This document shows, piece by piece, positions 1 through 12,039 of a DNA stretch of 64,000 nt. Made by a program: the position numbers and the translations under genes. Under the pieces are notes generated by a model that ran no database searches, had not been told where the DNA came from, and worked only from the letters and a program-made list of their open reading frames with translations. Origin of the DNA: Bostrychus sinensis (Eukaryota > Chordata > Actinopteri > Gobiiformes > Eleotridae); NCBI GenBank assembly GCA_020698575.1, contig CM036252.1, positions 28,039,206-28,103,205 of the forward strand, given 5' to 3'. The number at the start of each line of letters is the position of its first letter. Positions within the stretch are counted from its first letter, which is position 1.

Positions 1-162
1 CAGGAGTGTCCTGGGTCTGTTTAGTTTAGTGTAGTTATTGTTTGTGCTGATTGTGTGTTAAGTCTGATTGTGTGTTTATGTTTGATCAACTGTTTGTGAA
101 GCCCTTTGAGGCAACTTTTTTTGTGATATTGGGCTATACAAATAAATCTGAATTGAATTGAA
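1..162 (+). mobile_element. LINE 3' tail (fish non-LTR retrotransposon)
   Basis: The segment ends in a 'GGGCTATACAAATAAAT' stretch followed by an (AATTG)n-type tail (GAATTGAATTGAA). This is the familiar 3' end of fish LINEs, where the last few bases are a short repeat rather than poly-A. The upstream part is cut by the window edge, so no coding sequence is visible. The clade is not certain; CR1/L2/Rex-like elements have this kind of tail. Confidence 0.6.
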
Positions 163-620
163 CTAGGTGGGGTATTTTTGACCCCAGAGAACAAAAGGTG
201 TATGGCAATTGGAAAAAAAAATAAAAAAGATTTTAAGGCTGTGAATGCCGTGACTTGTCTAGAACATATTTTAGGCCACATGAGTAAAATCTCAAAAAAA
301 GTGTAATTAATTATTTACTATGTAGTAAGCAAGGTAAAAGTGCCACTGCTGTTTATAGTCATTAGTTATCGTTTTGCTAATGCACATGCATACTTGTATT
401 TCAAGCGTCACTGTTATGGTGCCCAATTTGCTGCTGTTTCACATTTATATGGGTAGGTAGGTATACATATATTGTATGTACATTATATAGGTATAATGTA
501 TTGTTCCTGTAGGAAAATGTGTTCTCTGCCTTAGACCCATGCAGAGTTCCCGCTCTGATCTTGAGGCAGGATTCTAGTCAGAAGTACCTAACTGGAGGAT
601 TAGCCGATTGTGCATTTACA
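163..620. other. Non-coding, no recognised repeat
   Basis: AT-rich unique sequence. It includes a short TA/TG-rich run near 450-500 (GTAGGTAGG, TATACATATA). I see no gene or RNA signal. Confidence 0.5.
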
Positions 621-639
621 AGTATCTGTACATGGAGTA

Positions 640-745
640 CCTGTACATGCCTGGAGGAAAGTGACGATGAGAACATGCAAACTCTACACACCCGGGTCTT
701 TCTTGCTGTAAGACAACAGTGCTAACCACTTTGTCACATCTAGCA
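640..745 (-). repeat. SINE/LINE-derived fragment (GAACATGCAAACTC type)
   Basis: Positions 671-745 carry the fish repeat signature GAGAACATGCAAACTCTACA, then a CCCGGGTCTTTCTTGCTGT segment and CTAACCACTTTG. Read on the minus strand this is the widely dispersed tRNA-like/LINE-tail repeat with GTTTGCATGTTCTC. It is a short, diverged fragment with both ends lost. A related remnant lies at 48000-48070. Confidence 0.5.
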
Positions 746-3110
746 AAGTCTAGCAAAGGACAATTTTTGTAGTGGAGCTCTGCTTTCCCCTTTAAAGTCA
801 TAAAATAAAGTACTACACCTGAAGCTGGAACCTTCACCTCCTCACTCTCTCTGTAAACTCCTCAGGCCTGGTCAGTATACAATGCATTTGCCACTCCATC
901 CTGCAATAGAAAGTTCAATCTGGCTGTTTTCACACTCCATGAGAGCGGTTTGTTTTGGTTTGTTTATTGCTGCTGGAAGTTGCACTCACGTTACGTCACA
1001 CATCGTTGCTTTGACCAAGTTCCTATCAGGTTGCTATGGGCAGTGCGAATGCGAGTCAACAAAAGTTTCCTGGAGATGAAGAGTTCTGAAAACCAAATAT
1101 GGGATGGACAGTTCCTGTTACTACTTCCACACACCCAACCCAGGACCTTTTGGTTGTGTGGCGCTATCAGTCACAGTACTACCCACTGTACCGCACATAC
1201 AAAAAGTGACGAACAAAACATTGCTCTATTATTCTTTATCATTCTTCTCTATGTTTGACTTGCTGTAGGGAAGCTTCCACACAGCACCAAATACAGTCCT
1301 TCGAACACACATCTGTAGCAATCAATTTATGCCGCTGGGCCATCTCTGTGGGCCTCCTCTGTTCCTCTACAAAGGGGCTGTGTGTAAATATGCCGTTCTC
1401 TTCATGTTCCCTTGTATTGGATTTTATTTATGAAAGTGTATCGACAGATGACAACAACAAGCCCTCCGAGATTGTGGAGTTTGCAATTTAGCGCCATTTT
1501 GATGTACCTGTGTCTTTCATTTACCGCCTCCACTGTAATTACTGTAGCAAAGCAAAGAAGCAAAGAAGTACTTGGTCAAAAATGAGCCATTTGAGTTGGT
1601 CCCCAAGTGCTTTGTTTTGAAGGTAAAACAGACATTCTCAAGTCGATCAGCGTTGTGTAACGTTTGTGGAAAGTATATGTGTCTTGTGTGTTACCAAAGT
1701 GGCCAGTGCATGGTGAAGTCCCCCTCTCACCCCCCCTTCAACTATTTCTTTTTTCCATCACAGAAATAAATGTCCACTTACAGAATGAGGGCAGCAATGC
1801 ATTACAAGAAGAAGAGTGAGAAGAGAAGTGGAGAGATAATGTAGCGTAGGTGAGTGTTGCCTTAGTGTGGACAAAATGGAGTTTTTCTTACTACTGCGTC
1901 CAGCAGTTATCAGAGGATGATGACACTGGGGTCATTATTATCAAATATTCATACGTTTATAAAAGTCTACATTAGCAAGAGCATATTAGATTTTCTAGGC
2001 TTTTTATGAACGGAACAGAAAAGGACCTGTCTGTGTTTTTTGGCAATGCGAGTTAGCCACAACAGCCAAAGGGTCAAATCTGCATTAATAAGACGACAAG
2101 AGAAGAATGACAAGAGAGTCAAGTGGTTATGTGTGTGTGCTGTCAGTAAGGGGATAAGGAACATTAGCAAGTGGCTGCAAATTTATTTGATATACAATTA
2201 GGCTGCTCCAACTAGAAGCTACTATAGACTCTATACATAGTTTTCTGTCACATGACTTTGCGTTCCACTAGAGGGCAAAACAAACACAGCTAACACACAG
2301 CAGACATAAGGAAATTCAGCCAAATAAATTGGTGTGGATCCAGAACTGGCCATTTGCTGGAGAAATATGGCTACTACACTTTGATCACACTAACTCTCAA
2401 TTTCTTCACACCTTCACACACTTCATGTGAAGTGGACAGTGTTGTCGTGTAAAGAGATCCTAAGAAAGTCTGAAAAAGGCCAAAAATAATAGGAAAGTAG
2501 AAAAAATACAGGCTCAAGTCAAATAAATGATTGAATATTTCACTGCATGCACTAAATCAGATTTTACTTTAAGCTGAACTACTAAAAATAAATGTGAATT
2601 TATTAACATGCACCTGTATAACCCACATCAATGCTGACATACACTGATAAAATAGCACCCCATACCACTGCACATCTCAGAAACAAAAATGGCTTCCTTC
2701 CTTCCTCTCTTCTCCTCCGCCTCCCTAATCAGAGCTCCAGCCGCACAATTGAAAGCTCAAACGCAGGCCTGGACGGACTGATGGACTGTCTTCATTACGC
2801 TTCTCACAAGAAAAAAAAAAAAGCTTGGGGAGAAAACGCAGTACAAGCCCGGTTTTAAATCACCATAATCCCACTCCCAGTGGCTTCTCTGTGCTGCTTT
2901 TAGTAAGCCTCCACTCTCTCCCTGCTGTACTCCTCCCCTGTATCTTTTCCTATTTGTCCATGTCAGACTAGCCATGTGTGGAGAATAGGTGCCCTTCAGA
3001 GTGAAATACTGCCTGGCTTTCTGCTTCAAAGTGGAAAAAAAAAAAAAAAACACCCCTGGTTTTGGTCCTTCAAGGCCTCCATAGCACGCTATCAGAATAC
3101 CACCTATACC
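746..3110. other. Unique non-coding stretch
   Basis: No exon-like reading frame, no transposon termini and no RNA gene recognised. Several open frames of 60-102 codons lie here, but they have no family resemblance and compete with frames on the other strand. There are A-rich runs at 2811-2822 and 3033-3050. A small direct repeat (AAGCAAAGAAG) occurs near 1550-1570. Confidence 0.45.
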
Positions 3111-3239
3111 CAGTTGTGGGAAGTTGCTCCATTAAGTAATTTTACCAGTACTTTATTGGCTCGTGTCAATTTTACTTTTGCGCGAGTACATTTTTAAGTC
3201 TCTAAATAAGTAATAGTATTTTTGTCTTTGGTGGAAAGC

Positions 3240-5920
3240 GGGTACTAATGGTGGTGATAGTACAGTTAGTATACAGAGAAATTATAAGTAGCAGTATAAG
3301 TAAAAGTATGTGTTGTCCATGGTAGTAAAGAGAGTAGTAGAGGTAGTAATTGCAATAGTAGCTGTGGTAAGAGTACTAGTTGTGGTAGTATTTGTAGGAG
3401 TAGTAGAAGTAGCAGCATTGATAACAGGATGACTGATAGTGGTAGTAGTAAGAGTTAGTATAAGCAGCAGTAGTAGCATGAGAAGTGGTACTAGAGTAGT
3501 AGTGGCAGTAGCAGTAAGTACTTTCTACTTAAGTAAACGTAACATTAGTTACCTATACTTTACTGGTAAAGTAGTAGATGTAATGAAATAAAATACTAAG
3601 TCATAACTGCTAGTGGTAGGACTAGTAGTGGTAGTGGTAAGAGTAGTAGTATTAGTAGCGGTAGTAGTAAGTGTAGTAGAAGTAGTAGTGGTAGTATTAA
3701 TAGCAGTTGTAGTAAGAAGTAGCAGTAGCGGTTATAATATAATTGGTAGTAGTAGTAGTAAAAAGAGTATAGGTAGCAGTAGTAGCTAGCAGTAGCAAGC
3801 AGTAGCAGTAGTACTAACTAATGGTAGTAGCAGTAAGTACTTTCTACTTTCTACCAACATTCAGAGGTGGACAGTACTTTTATTCAAGTAATTATTTAAG
3901 TACATTTTTTGAAGAATATATACTTTCTCGGTACTTGATTTTTTTGAGAAAAAAATGTCCTTGGTCACAAAGAGGGTAGTAGTTGTATTAATAAAAATAC
4001 TCACAATGGTAGGACTAGTGGTAGTGGTAAGAGTTAGTAAAAGAAGCAGTAGTAGTATGTAAAGTAGTACTAGTAGTGGTAGCTGCAGTAAGTGCTTTCT
4101 ACTTAGCAGTAAACTTAGAACCTGTAGCAATATCAATACTACATAATAACTCCTAGTGATTAGTAGTAAAAGGAGTAGTATTAGTAGCAGTTGTAGTAGT
4201 TGTAGTGGTAGTAGAGTTAGTATAGATATGTGTATGTTTGTATATAGTATAAATATGTGTTATCCTTGGTCGTAAAGAGGGTAGTAGCTGTAGTAATAGC
4301 AAAAGTAGCAGTGGTAAGAGTTGTAGTAGCAGTAGTAATAAGAGTAGTAGTAGTGGTAGTATTTGTAGTAGTGGTAGAAGTAGCAGTAGTGGTAATAGGA
4401 TGAATGGTTATGGTAGTAGTAAAAGTTAGTATTAGCAGCAGTAGTAGCATGGGAAGTGGGACTAGAGTAGAAGTAGCAGTAAGTACTTTCTACTTAAGTA
4501 AGTAGTGGTAGAAGTAGTCATATTGGTAGTTGTAGGAGAGTTAGTATAGAGAGTTAGTATAAGCAGTAGTATAAGTAAAAGTAAAAGTATGCATTGTCCT
4601 TTGTGGTAAAGACGGTAGTGGCTATTGCACTAGTAATATTAGCAGTAGTAAGAGTAGTAGTAAAAGTGGTAGTAGTGGTAGTATTATTATCAATTGTAGT
4701 AGTGGTAGAAGTAGCAGTAGCAGAAAGTACTTTCTACTGAAGTAAGTAAGTGGTAGTAGGAGTAGTGATTGGCAGTAGAGTTAGTATAGAGAGTCATATT
4801 ATTATTATTAATATTAAGTAGTAGTAGTAAAAATAAGTAATAGTACGTGTCGTCCTTGGTGATCATGAAGGTAGTAGTTTTAGTAATACCAGTAACAGAA
4901 GGAGTGGTAGGAGTAGTAGTAAGTAGTGGAAGAGTGTTAGTAAGAGTGTCAGTAGTGTTAGTAGTAAGAGCAGTAGTAGCATGTAAAGTAGTACTAGTGA
5001 TGGTAGTTGTAGTACTGGTAGAAGTAGCCATATTGGTAGAGGTAGAAGAGTTAGTATAGATAGCGAGTATAAGTAGCAATATAAGTAAAAGTATGTGTTA
5101 TCCTTGGTGGTAAAAAGGGTAGTAGCTGTAGTAATAGCAATACTAGCAGTGGTAGGAGTAGCAGTAGTAGCAGTAGTAAGAATGTTAGTAGTGGTAGTAT
5201 TAGTAGCAGTTGTACTAGTGGTAGAAATAGCAGCAGTGGTAATAGGATGAACGGTAGTGGTAGTAGTAAGAGTTAGTATAAGCAGCAGTAGTAGTATGTG
5301 AAGTGGTACTACAGCAGTAGAGGTATAAGCAGTAAGTACTTTTAAGTAAGTGAATAGTGGTAGAAGTAGCCGTATTGGTAGTGGTAGTAGAGTTAGTAAA
5401 TACAGAGAGTTAAGTTGCAGTAGTAGTAGTAGTAGTAGTTGTATTATTAGTTGCAACTGTAGTAGTGGTAGAAATAGCTGTAATGATAATAGTATGATGG
5501 GTGGTAGTATTAAGTGTAGGTATTATAAGCCGTAATAGCATGTAAAGTAGTACTAGTAGTGGTAGTAGCAGTAAGTACTTTCTACTTAAGTAAACGTAAC
5601 CTGCACCCAGAGGTGGAAAGCAGTTTGTACTTTTACTGAAGTACATTTTGAGGGTAAGCAAGTAAAAATATTTTTGGTGGCAGAGAAGGTAGTAGTTGAA
5701 GTACCCGCAATACTAACTAATAATACCTGCTAGTGGTAAGAGCTGTGGTAGTAGTAAGAGTAGTACTAGTGGTGGTAGTAGTACTGTATTGGTATCAGCT
5801 GTAGTAAAGGTAGAAGAAGCAGTAGTGGTGATAGGATTATTTGTAGTGGTAGTAGTACATGTTAGTAAGTAGCAGTAACCTGTGAAGTTGTACTAGTAGT
5901 GGTATTTTTCGAAAAGTAAA
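3240..5920. repeat. Degenerate AGT/GTA trinucleotide array with ~300-bp higher-order units
   Basis: About 2.7 kb made almost entirely of GTAGTAGTAG-like steps with point changes (purine-rich top strand). Landmarks recur: a 'GTAAGTACTTTCTACTTAAGTAA'-like word near 3510, 3833, 4088, 4468, 4726, 5327 and 5565, and a 'GTCCTTGGTGGTAAAG'-like word near 3310, 3955, 4253, 4588, 4848, 5093 and 5675. Spacings are roughly 240-380 bp, with occasional doubles near 600. So this is a tandem array of a complex unit, not a simple microsatellite. The long minus-strand open frames across it (up to 197 codons, Leu/Thr/Ser-rich) follow from the repeat and are not genes. Confidence 0.8.
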
Positions 5921-6140
5921 AGAAAAAATTTGCATTTACTGAAGTAAATTTTAAAATTCCTAAATAAATATGAGTATAAGATGGTAGTGGTTGGTAGTGT
6001 TAGTCATAGTTAATATACTGTAAGAGGCAGAAGTAGTTTTAATAATAGCATGTGAAGTAATAGTGATAGTGACTGTACTTCCCACTTACTTTAAATTAAT
6101 ACTTTTTTACTTTATTTAAATTCTGATGAGTACATTTAGT

Positions 6141-7119
6141 CATAGGCGTAGGTTTGCACATGGACCATAGGAACATGTCCCTACCAAAATTTCAGGATGA
6201 CCAAATTGTCCCTACCAATCACGAGTTGAGCGGCTGGACGGGAGAAACGGGCCGGTGTGGTTATGGGACTGTGAAGGACTATTTTGGACTATTTCTGTCT
6301 CTGTTTAGCAGGCAGTGATCTTAGATTGGGCACTCCATCGTAAGTCCTACCTCACTCGCTCTGTTATTGGTTGCTTTAGTTCAGCTCTCATATAATTGGC
6401 TTAGAGTGGAAAGAGGGAGGGAGTGAAGGGTTCTGAGCGTTAGTTTGAGACAGTGAGACGGAGATGTACCATGAGACAGAACGCAAAGTGGCACCTATGA
6501 ACATAACATACAGGCAAATACAAAGCTTTAAACCAGGTGTCTCTGAGTGTTGGGGAGCGCAGACAGAAGCACTGTGATGGAAATGTAAGTCTCTTTGCTA
6601 ATTAACAAAAATATGGATAAGACAATCAGGAAATAAGGCACATTATAAACAAAATATTTTAAATGAAAGTGCTGCGTCATGTTTTCTGACAGTGGCTCAG
6701 AGCAGAGGCATTTTCCTGTAAAGGTAAGCTAAACAGCAGCTAATTAAGCTCCTGAGGAGGACAGAGCTGGTTATGTCCACACTACAGTCTCTGTAAATGT
6801 GTCTCCTAAAGGTAAGGCTAGAGTTTTCACTCTGCTTCTCTCTGAGGATTTACATTTATTGGCTAAATGTAAGTTATTGTGCTATCAGTGACTGTTGTAC
6901 TGCCAGATCAGTTACACAGACTTATTTTGGATCCCTACATTTGCATTACCCATATTTTTTTAAAGCCTATGAATTTGATTGTAGGCTGGCTAAATCACAC
7001 ATTTTATCCATAATCTTACACGACAGGCAGCAAACATGCTCTAAAATACTCCAGGATACAGGAAATAACATCTGTTAAGTTCAATCCCTGACAAAGCTGG
7101 CACAAAACCTATGCCCTTG
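6141..7119. mobile_element. Nested hAT element (979 bp, CATAGGCGTAGG ends)
   Basis: The left end CATAGGCGTAGGTTTG starts at 6141. The right end read inward is CAAGGGCATAGGTTTTG (7119). Target duplications CATTTAGT (6133-6140) and AATTTAGT (7120-7127) match at 7 of 8. Removing the insert restores GTACATTTAGTTATACT within the surrounding family-A element. No transposase frame is recognisable. The ORF at 6797-7078 (93 codons) has no family features. Confidence 0.75.
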
Positions 7120-7201
7120 AATTTAGTTATACTGGAGTATTTTTTTTATAGTAAGAGTACTTTTTCTTGAGTACAGATTTGAAGTACTTTGTCCATCTCT
7201 G

Positions 7202-7696
7202 CCTGTACTCCTACTGTTATTAAACCAGCACCATTATTCTCTGTGTAAAACGTTCCTATTAATTAGCAGTGGGCCAGATTGCTTAGGGCAGCAGAAGTAC
7301 ACCTCAGCGCCCTGAACTTTCATCTCTTATAGATGTAGGGGAGTCCAAGGCACATGTGGCCCCCAGAGGGATCGGCGGTCAGATGAAATATCCATTCTGC
7401 CTATGGATAATGAGCAATGGGCTGTGGAAAGAAAAGCCTAGTTGAACAATGTCAGGATTATACACGGATTTGAATGTATTCAGCCTGTCTTACACATGCT
7501 TTGGTTGTTCCATACTAATATTAATTGCGTCTAAGCTGACCACAGTGTTAAAGAGGATTCAAGCAAAGATTTTTATTATATGAGGATGTACAATCTACCC
7601 ATCAACATTTGGTGAGTGGAACATTTTATCTCTTAGTGACGCAGATTATGGCTTTTAACCCTTGTGCCCCAATTTTAAAAAGTTACATTGCTCCTG
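7202..7696. other. Unique non-coding
   Basis: No repeat ends, RNA gene or plausible exon seen. Confidence 0.4.
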
Positions 7697-8399
7697 TTAA
7701 GTGACAAAAGTGTCCCCATCACAAAACATCATAAAAAAAATTATACATTTACATATATATATATGTACTTTTTTTTGTATAAATCTTTTAATCAGCTTGT
7801 GCCCTGATCATAAATACCAAATATTTTATTTTTTTGAGAATGTCCTTGACCCTTTTTATGCCAGTGTATGTAATAGCTTTTTGTAGTAAAAAGCAGTTAC
7901 AAAAAATAAAATATTTTTATTATTCTCAAAACAAAGTCAATTTTTTTAGGGGTTTTATTACAGCCTTGGGTATGTCAAAGATTACCAACAACATTTTTTT
8001 TAGGGATCATTTTTTCCTGTGCTATGTAGAGTCTAAATATTAACTCCCATTAAAGCTGGTTGTAACTTTTTATTACTAAAAAATCTTTCTAAATCAATGT
8101 TCAAGTCAATCAATTGACAGACCCAAGGTTGTAATAATTCCCCCTAAAAAATTCCACTTTGCATGGAGAATATTGAAAGCATTTCTTTTTGTTGTGCCTA
8201 GTTTTTTACTACACACAAAAAATGTAGATGTTATTACATATACTGGCATAAAAAGGGTTACATTTTTAAAATAATTAAATATTTGGTATGCATAGTCGGG
8301 GCAGAAGTTGTTTAAAAGATTTATGCCCCAAAAAAGTAAAGTAGAAAAAAATATAAATATATAATTTTTTTATTATGCTTTTTTGACAAGAACACTTAA
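7697..8399. mobile_element. TTAA-flanked fold-back MITE (~695 bp)
   Basis: TTAA at 7697-7700 and 8396-8399 bracket two imperfect inverted arms of about 200 bp (7701-7900 and 8205-8395). Matching landmarks in the arms include TAAATCTTTTAA, ATACCAAAT and CCCTTTTTATGCCAGT. The central ~300 bp is AT-rich. A TTAA duplication suggests a piggyBac- or Kolobok-mobilised non-autonomous element. No transposase is present. Confidence 0.65.
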
Positions 8400-10707
8400 C
8401 AACACTCTTAACAAGAGATGTTTCAGCACTAGGCCTTCATCAGACAAAAATTTGCTTGATATACTTTTAGGCTGCTCCCTCTGCTCCTACGCACCCATCC
8501 CAAGTAATTGATGTGAAGTTTTCATCTTTTGAATATGTTTTGGTTAACAGCTAAAATAACAAAACTTGTGTCAGTGTCCAAATACTTCTAGACCTAACTG
8601 TATATACACAGAAGTCAAAAGGGAGCATGAATGGGAAATTTACTTCCAGAATCGGAGGTGGGCAGTTGCTGTTGAACTCTATGGTAGCAGATGTTGTTAA
8701 CTGGCTCATTTCAGGTTTGTTGTCACCTACCATGTCAATCTTCATGAAATCTAATCTAGTGCATGTATAAAAAGCCCATATAAATAAATAGTCTTGTGCC
8801 CAGTGCTACAGAAAGTACCGTGGAAGTTTACCCAGAGCTGTATTTGAACTGACGACTAAGAGATGCAATAGATGACTAAGTTATACAATTGGTTATACAG
8901 TATTTTTTTTAAAACTACACTGCATGCAGCATAGCAGGGGCGGATCTAGATGCCATTCCACCTGTAGACAGAATAGTATTTTCAAATATTTAAAGATAAA
9001 TGTGATACAAGAAAGCACTTCAATGACTAAGAGCAAAAAACAACGAAACACCTACTACCCTGGTGGAATCTATGCTGTTTCTGGACAAACATCAGGATCA
9101 GTGTTGTATGACTTGTCCTAGATATGCAAAATAGTCGATGTATTACCAAAGGGTAGTGTAGTAAGTTTTTAATCTCTAGACTAATTAAGTGGCCATTTAT
9201 TTATGTACAATTATGATTGAGAGCAGTTTATCAAGTTTGTCTTTACTCAGTATTGTATATACGTAAATGCACTAAAGCTGTAGCCCTGGATGTTTGTGGG
9301 GTGTTTTGCTGAACAACATAATCCCTGCATTCAGCTGTAATGGAGAAAGACTGTTGAAAATTAAGTTATATAAATGAGTGTAACCTGTTCTATGCTCTGT
9401 TTTGTAAGCAACAAAATAGTGCTTTTTCAATTATCCTATTTTGTTCAAACGTTAGCAGTAAATATAATGTATTAAACATTTGCCATTCCTTAAATTAGCC
9501 ATTATTATCCTTGCCACCTGGTGATTTTTTTCTCTATATCTGCCTAGTGATGTGCAACCCTGGTTTAAAGAAGAACAGCTTAAAAACATAGCTTATAAAT
9601 CACTTGAAATCCAAGCCATTGAATAAAGCATAACTGATATGAAACAAAAATGTGTTATAAACCATTCCCTGATGCAAACCTGTGGGATTTATCACCCGGG
9701 ACATTTATCTGGCCTGCACCATCACCATTGTTCTCCGCTCTCAGCTTGACTTCCACACAGAGCACCATTGTTATGAAGGTCAGTCCACGGAACGGACCTG
9801 AAAGGCAGAAAGTTCAGGTAGAGGGCCTGAGTTCTCATTCAGCCGCCGATGACTTCAGCTTTTCACTGAAACACAATGCACCATGGCCTCTGCAGCTCCC
9901 ACTTGGTCCTCATAAATGTAGACCCTCAAAAAAGAAATTCCTGTAAGTTGAATAACGTTTGTGTGGACAGCTGCGATGATTGTGTTTCTCTGACCAAAAT
10001 GGAATGGATGGTTAACATTGTAGTCTAGAGGTCACTAGCCTTTAACACACTTTGAATATGGAGAGTTTTGGATTTAAAACAAATTTTGTCACTTTATGTT
10101 TGTGGAGTACAGAGTAAGGAGGCTTTTCTGTGTTTTGTAGATATTGCTATGATTGAAAAATGAGAAAAATCCGAAAAATATACTGATTGTGCTGCTTTAT
10201 AAATGTTTTTCTCAATAATGTAATCATAAAAAAAGAGAAGCAGAGGAAAACTGAAGCCATAGTGCGATTGCAGCCAGTAAGGTTGCTTTAATGGAACAGA
10301 CATCACAGACAGAGATGGCAGAGATCTGAAACAAACTTGGACAAAGAGTGACGTTTTTCAACAGGTTTAATTGGATACAGAATTAACTGATCCTGGGATG
10401 ACATGTGGACTGAGAAAAGACAGACTATATTTAGCTAGTAATAGTTCACATTTCATATCTAGGAGACAGGGCTAGACAGTAAACACATGCGAATAGCCAT
10501 CTAGCAGACCACATATGAAGAGTGTCAAAACAAGAGGTCACAGCTGCTACATACAAATCAGGAAAGCAGGAGACCTTCAAAATAAATTCATCAGATAATT
10601 TGCTGTTAGTTCTTTATGTGCGTAATGACTGGTTACTGGCCTAAGAATGTTACAGATTCTTCACAACTGAGCATTTCTGTGTGAATCTGCAATGAAATAA
10701 CTGTTGC
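8400..10707. other. Mostly unique non-coding
   Basis: A short word near 8411-8450 (minus strand GATGAAGGCCTAGTGCTGAAAC) resembles pieces found in fish retroelements, but it is too short to name. The 98-codon frame at 9650-9946 has slightly balanced composition but no recognisable domain, and I do not call it a gene. The rest is AT-rich with no structure that I can see. Confidence 0.4.
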
Positions 10708-10732
10708 TTTTTTTTTTTTTTTTTTTTTTTTT
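10708..10732. repeat. Poly-T run (25 nt)
   Basis: Uninterrupted T run. It could be the reverse of an old poly-A tail, but I see no retrogene body next to it. Confidence 0.9.
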
Positions 10733-11142
10733 ATGATGCCCCCTGAGACAATGGATATGCAAGAAAAGCTAGTACAGAAAAGCAGCCTCAAATCAAGAGG
10801 GAACTACTTGTCATGTGACACCTTTTCGGTCTGTTCCAAACAAGCTCTAGTTCATTTTCTTAAAAAAAAAAAAGTCTGATTTGTTTGCGCAAACAAGTAA
10901 AGTCTGGTCCACTTGAAAAGAAAGGTTTGAGTGTGCTTCGAAGTGAGCCTTAATAGGGTTTGATTGAAGGGAACATGCGATTTCCAATAAATCCATTGAC
11001 AGTGTCTACAGCTGTATTTGTCCAAAGTCCCGAACCCTATCCCTTCATCAATTATTTATAAAAGTCTGCTGATAATAAAGGCATATATGCAGCTGATGGG
11101 TTAGTGTTAGTTTTCAAACCTTTGTGGCAAAAATTCAGGGCT

Positions 11143-11639
11143 TTAACCCTCACACCCCCTGGCACCCTTTTAGGGGATGTATTTTTGCTCTCATTTTGGC
11201 ATTTCTTATGCTAGGGTGATAATATTCATTTGTAAATAAATTTTAGAATTTCAGTGTCACAACTGAAAAAAATAAACAAAAAATTAATCTTCTACTGTCA
11301 AAAAACTCTCACTCTTCCTCTTAAAGCCCTTTTTGTTCCCGTTGACTTACATTAAAATCACTTATTTTTACTCTACTGCCATTGCAATACAAAAATGTTA
11401 AATCATGTTACAAGATACACAAACAAAAAAATCACCACTAAATCATAAACCATATTCCCATAGCATAACACTGACTGTAGACCAGCCCTTAAGGAATCAA
11501 AATCAAAAAATTTAAATCAGTGTTAGAGTAATCCCTGCACAAAAAACAAACAAAAAAAACAGAACAAAACACATACAAACTCTGTTTTATTTACAAATAT
11601 GTGAGAATTATGTAAACAAACTGGCATTTAGAGGGTTAA
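11143..11639. mobile_element. piggyBac-like MITE (489 bp)
   Basis: TTAA (11143-11146) is followed by CCCTCACACCCCCTGGC. The right end read inward is CCCTCTAAATGCCAG, next to TTAA (11636-11639). CCC at the terminus plus a TTAA target is the piggyBac signature. No coding frame for a transposase is present. Confidence 0.7.
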
Positions 11640-12039
11640 AAATATGAAAATGAATTCATCTTTGCTGTGTATGACTGAGGACAGGGATTAATGATCAAAA
11701 AACAAACAATGTTTTATATTTTGAAATGTGACCCAGTACTTAAAAGGGCTTTAAGAGTTTGTTTTTTTTTAAGGAGGGCTTGGGGGTTATTGCATCTTTT
11801 TGGAGCCAAAAACACCAACCACAATCCATGCCAGTCCCAAGCCTGGATAAAACAGCAAAGGTTTGCACCAAGCATGAAAATAGATAAACAAGACTTATGC
11901 GTTTCCTGTTTTGTTTTTTTTATTTTTTATTTATGCACTCCTACTGTATATACTGTATGTACACATCTAAATACTTGCGAATCCCTCTCGCTCATTTACC
12001 CCTTTTCCGTTTGCCAAAGAACATCCAGTTTATCTCAGG

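Larger units (their letters stand above)
3111..7201. mobile_element. hAT-type element (family A) with expanded AGT interior
   Basis: The left end reads CAGTTGTGGGAAGT (3111) and the right end, read inward, CAGAGATGGACAAAGTACTT (7201). Both match the fish repeat whose consensus end is CAGAGGTGGAAAGTAAC and which is full of AGTACTTTTACT-type words. Flanks CCTATACC (3103-3110) and CCTGTACT (7202-7209) agree at 6 of 8 bases, as expected of an old hAT target duplication. A second possible left end, CAGAGGTGGAAAG at 5608 with flank CCTGCACC, fits equally well, so the outer boundary is ambiguous. No transposase is visible, so the element is non-autonomous. It contains the AGT array and a nested hAT. 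Confidence 0.55.

Noticed and set aside
3033..3050. A-run as a processed pseudogene tail
   Set aside because: No gene-like body upstream and no flanking direct repeat was found.
4863..5456. 197-codon minus-strand open frame
   Set aside because: It lies entirely in the AGT-rich array. The translation is Leu/Thr/Ser runs with no domain, and stops are absent because of the repeat composition.
9650..9946. 98-codon frame with balanced composition
   Set aside because: No domain, no splice or promoter signal, and no neighbouring exon. It could be an exon, but nothing supports it.
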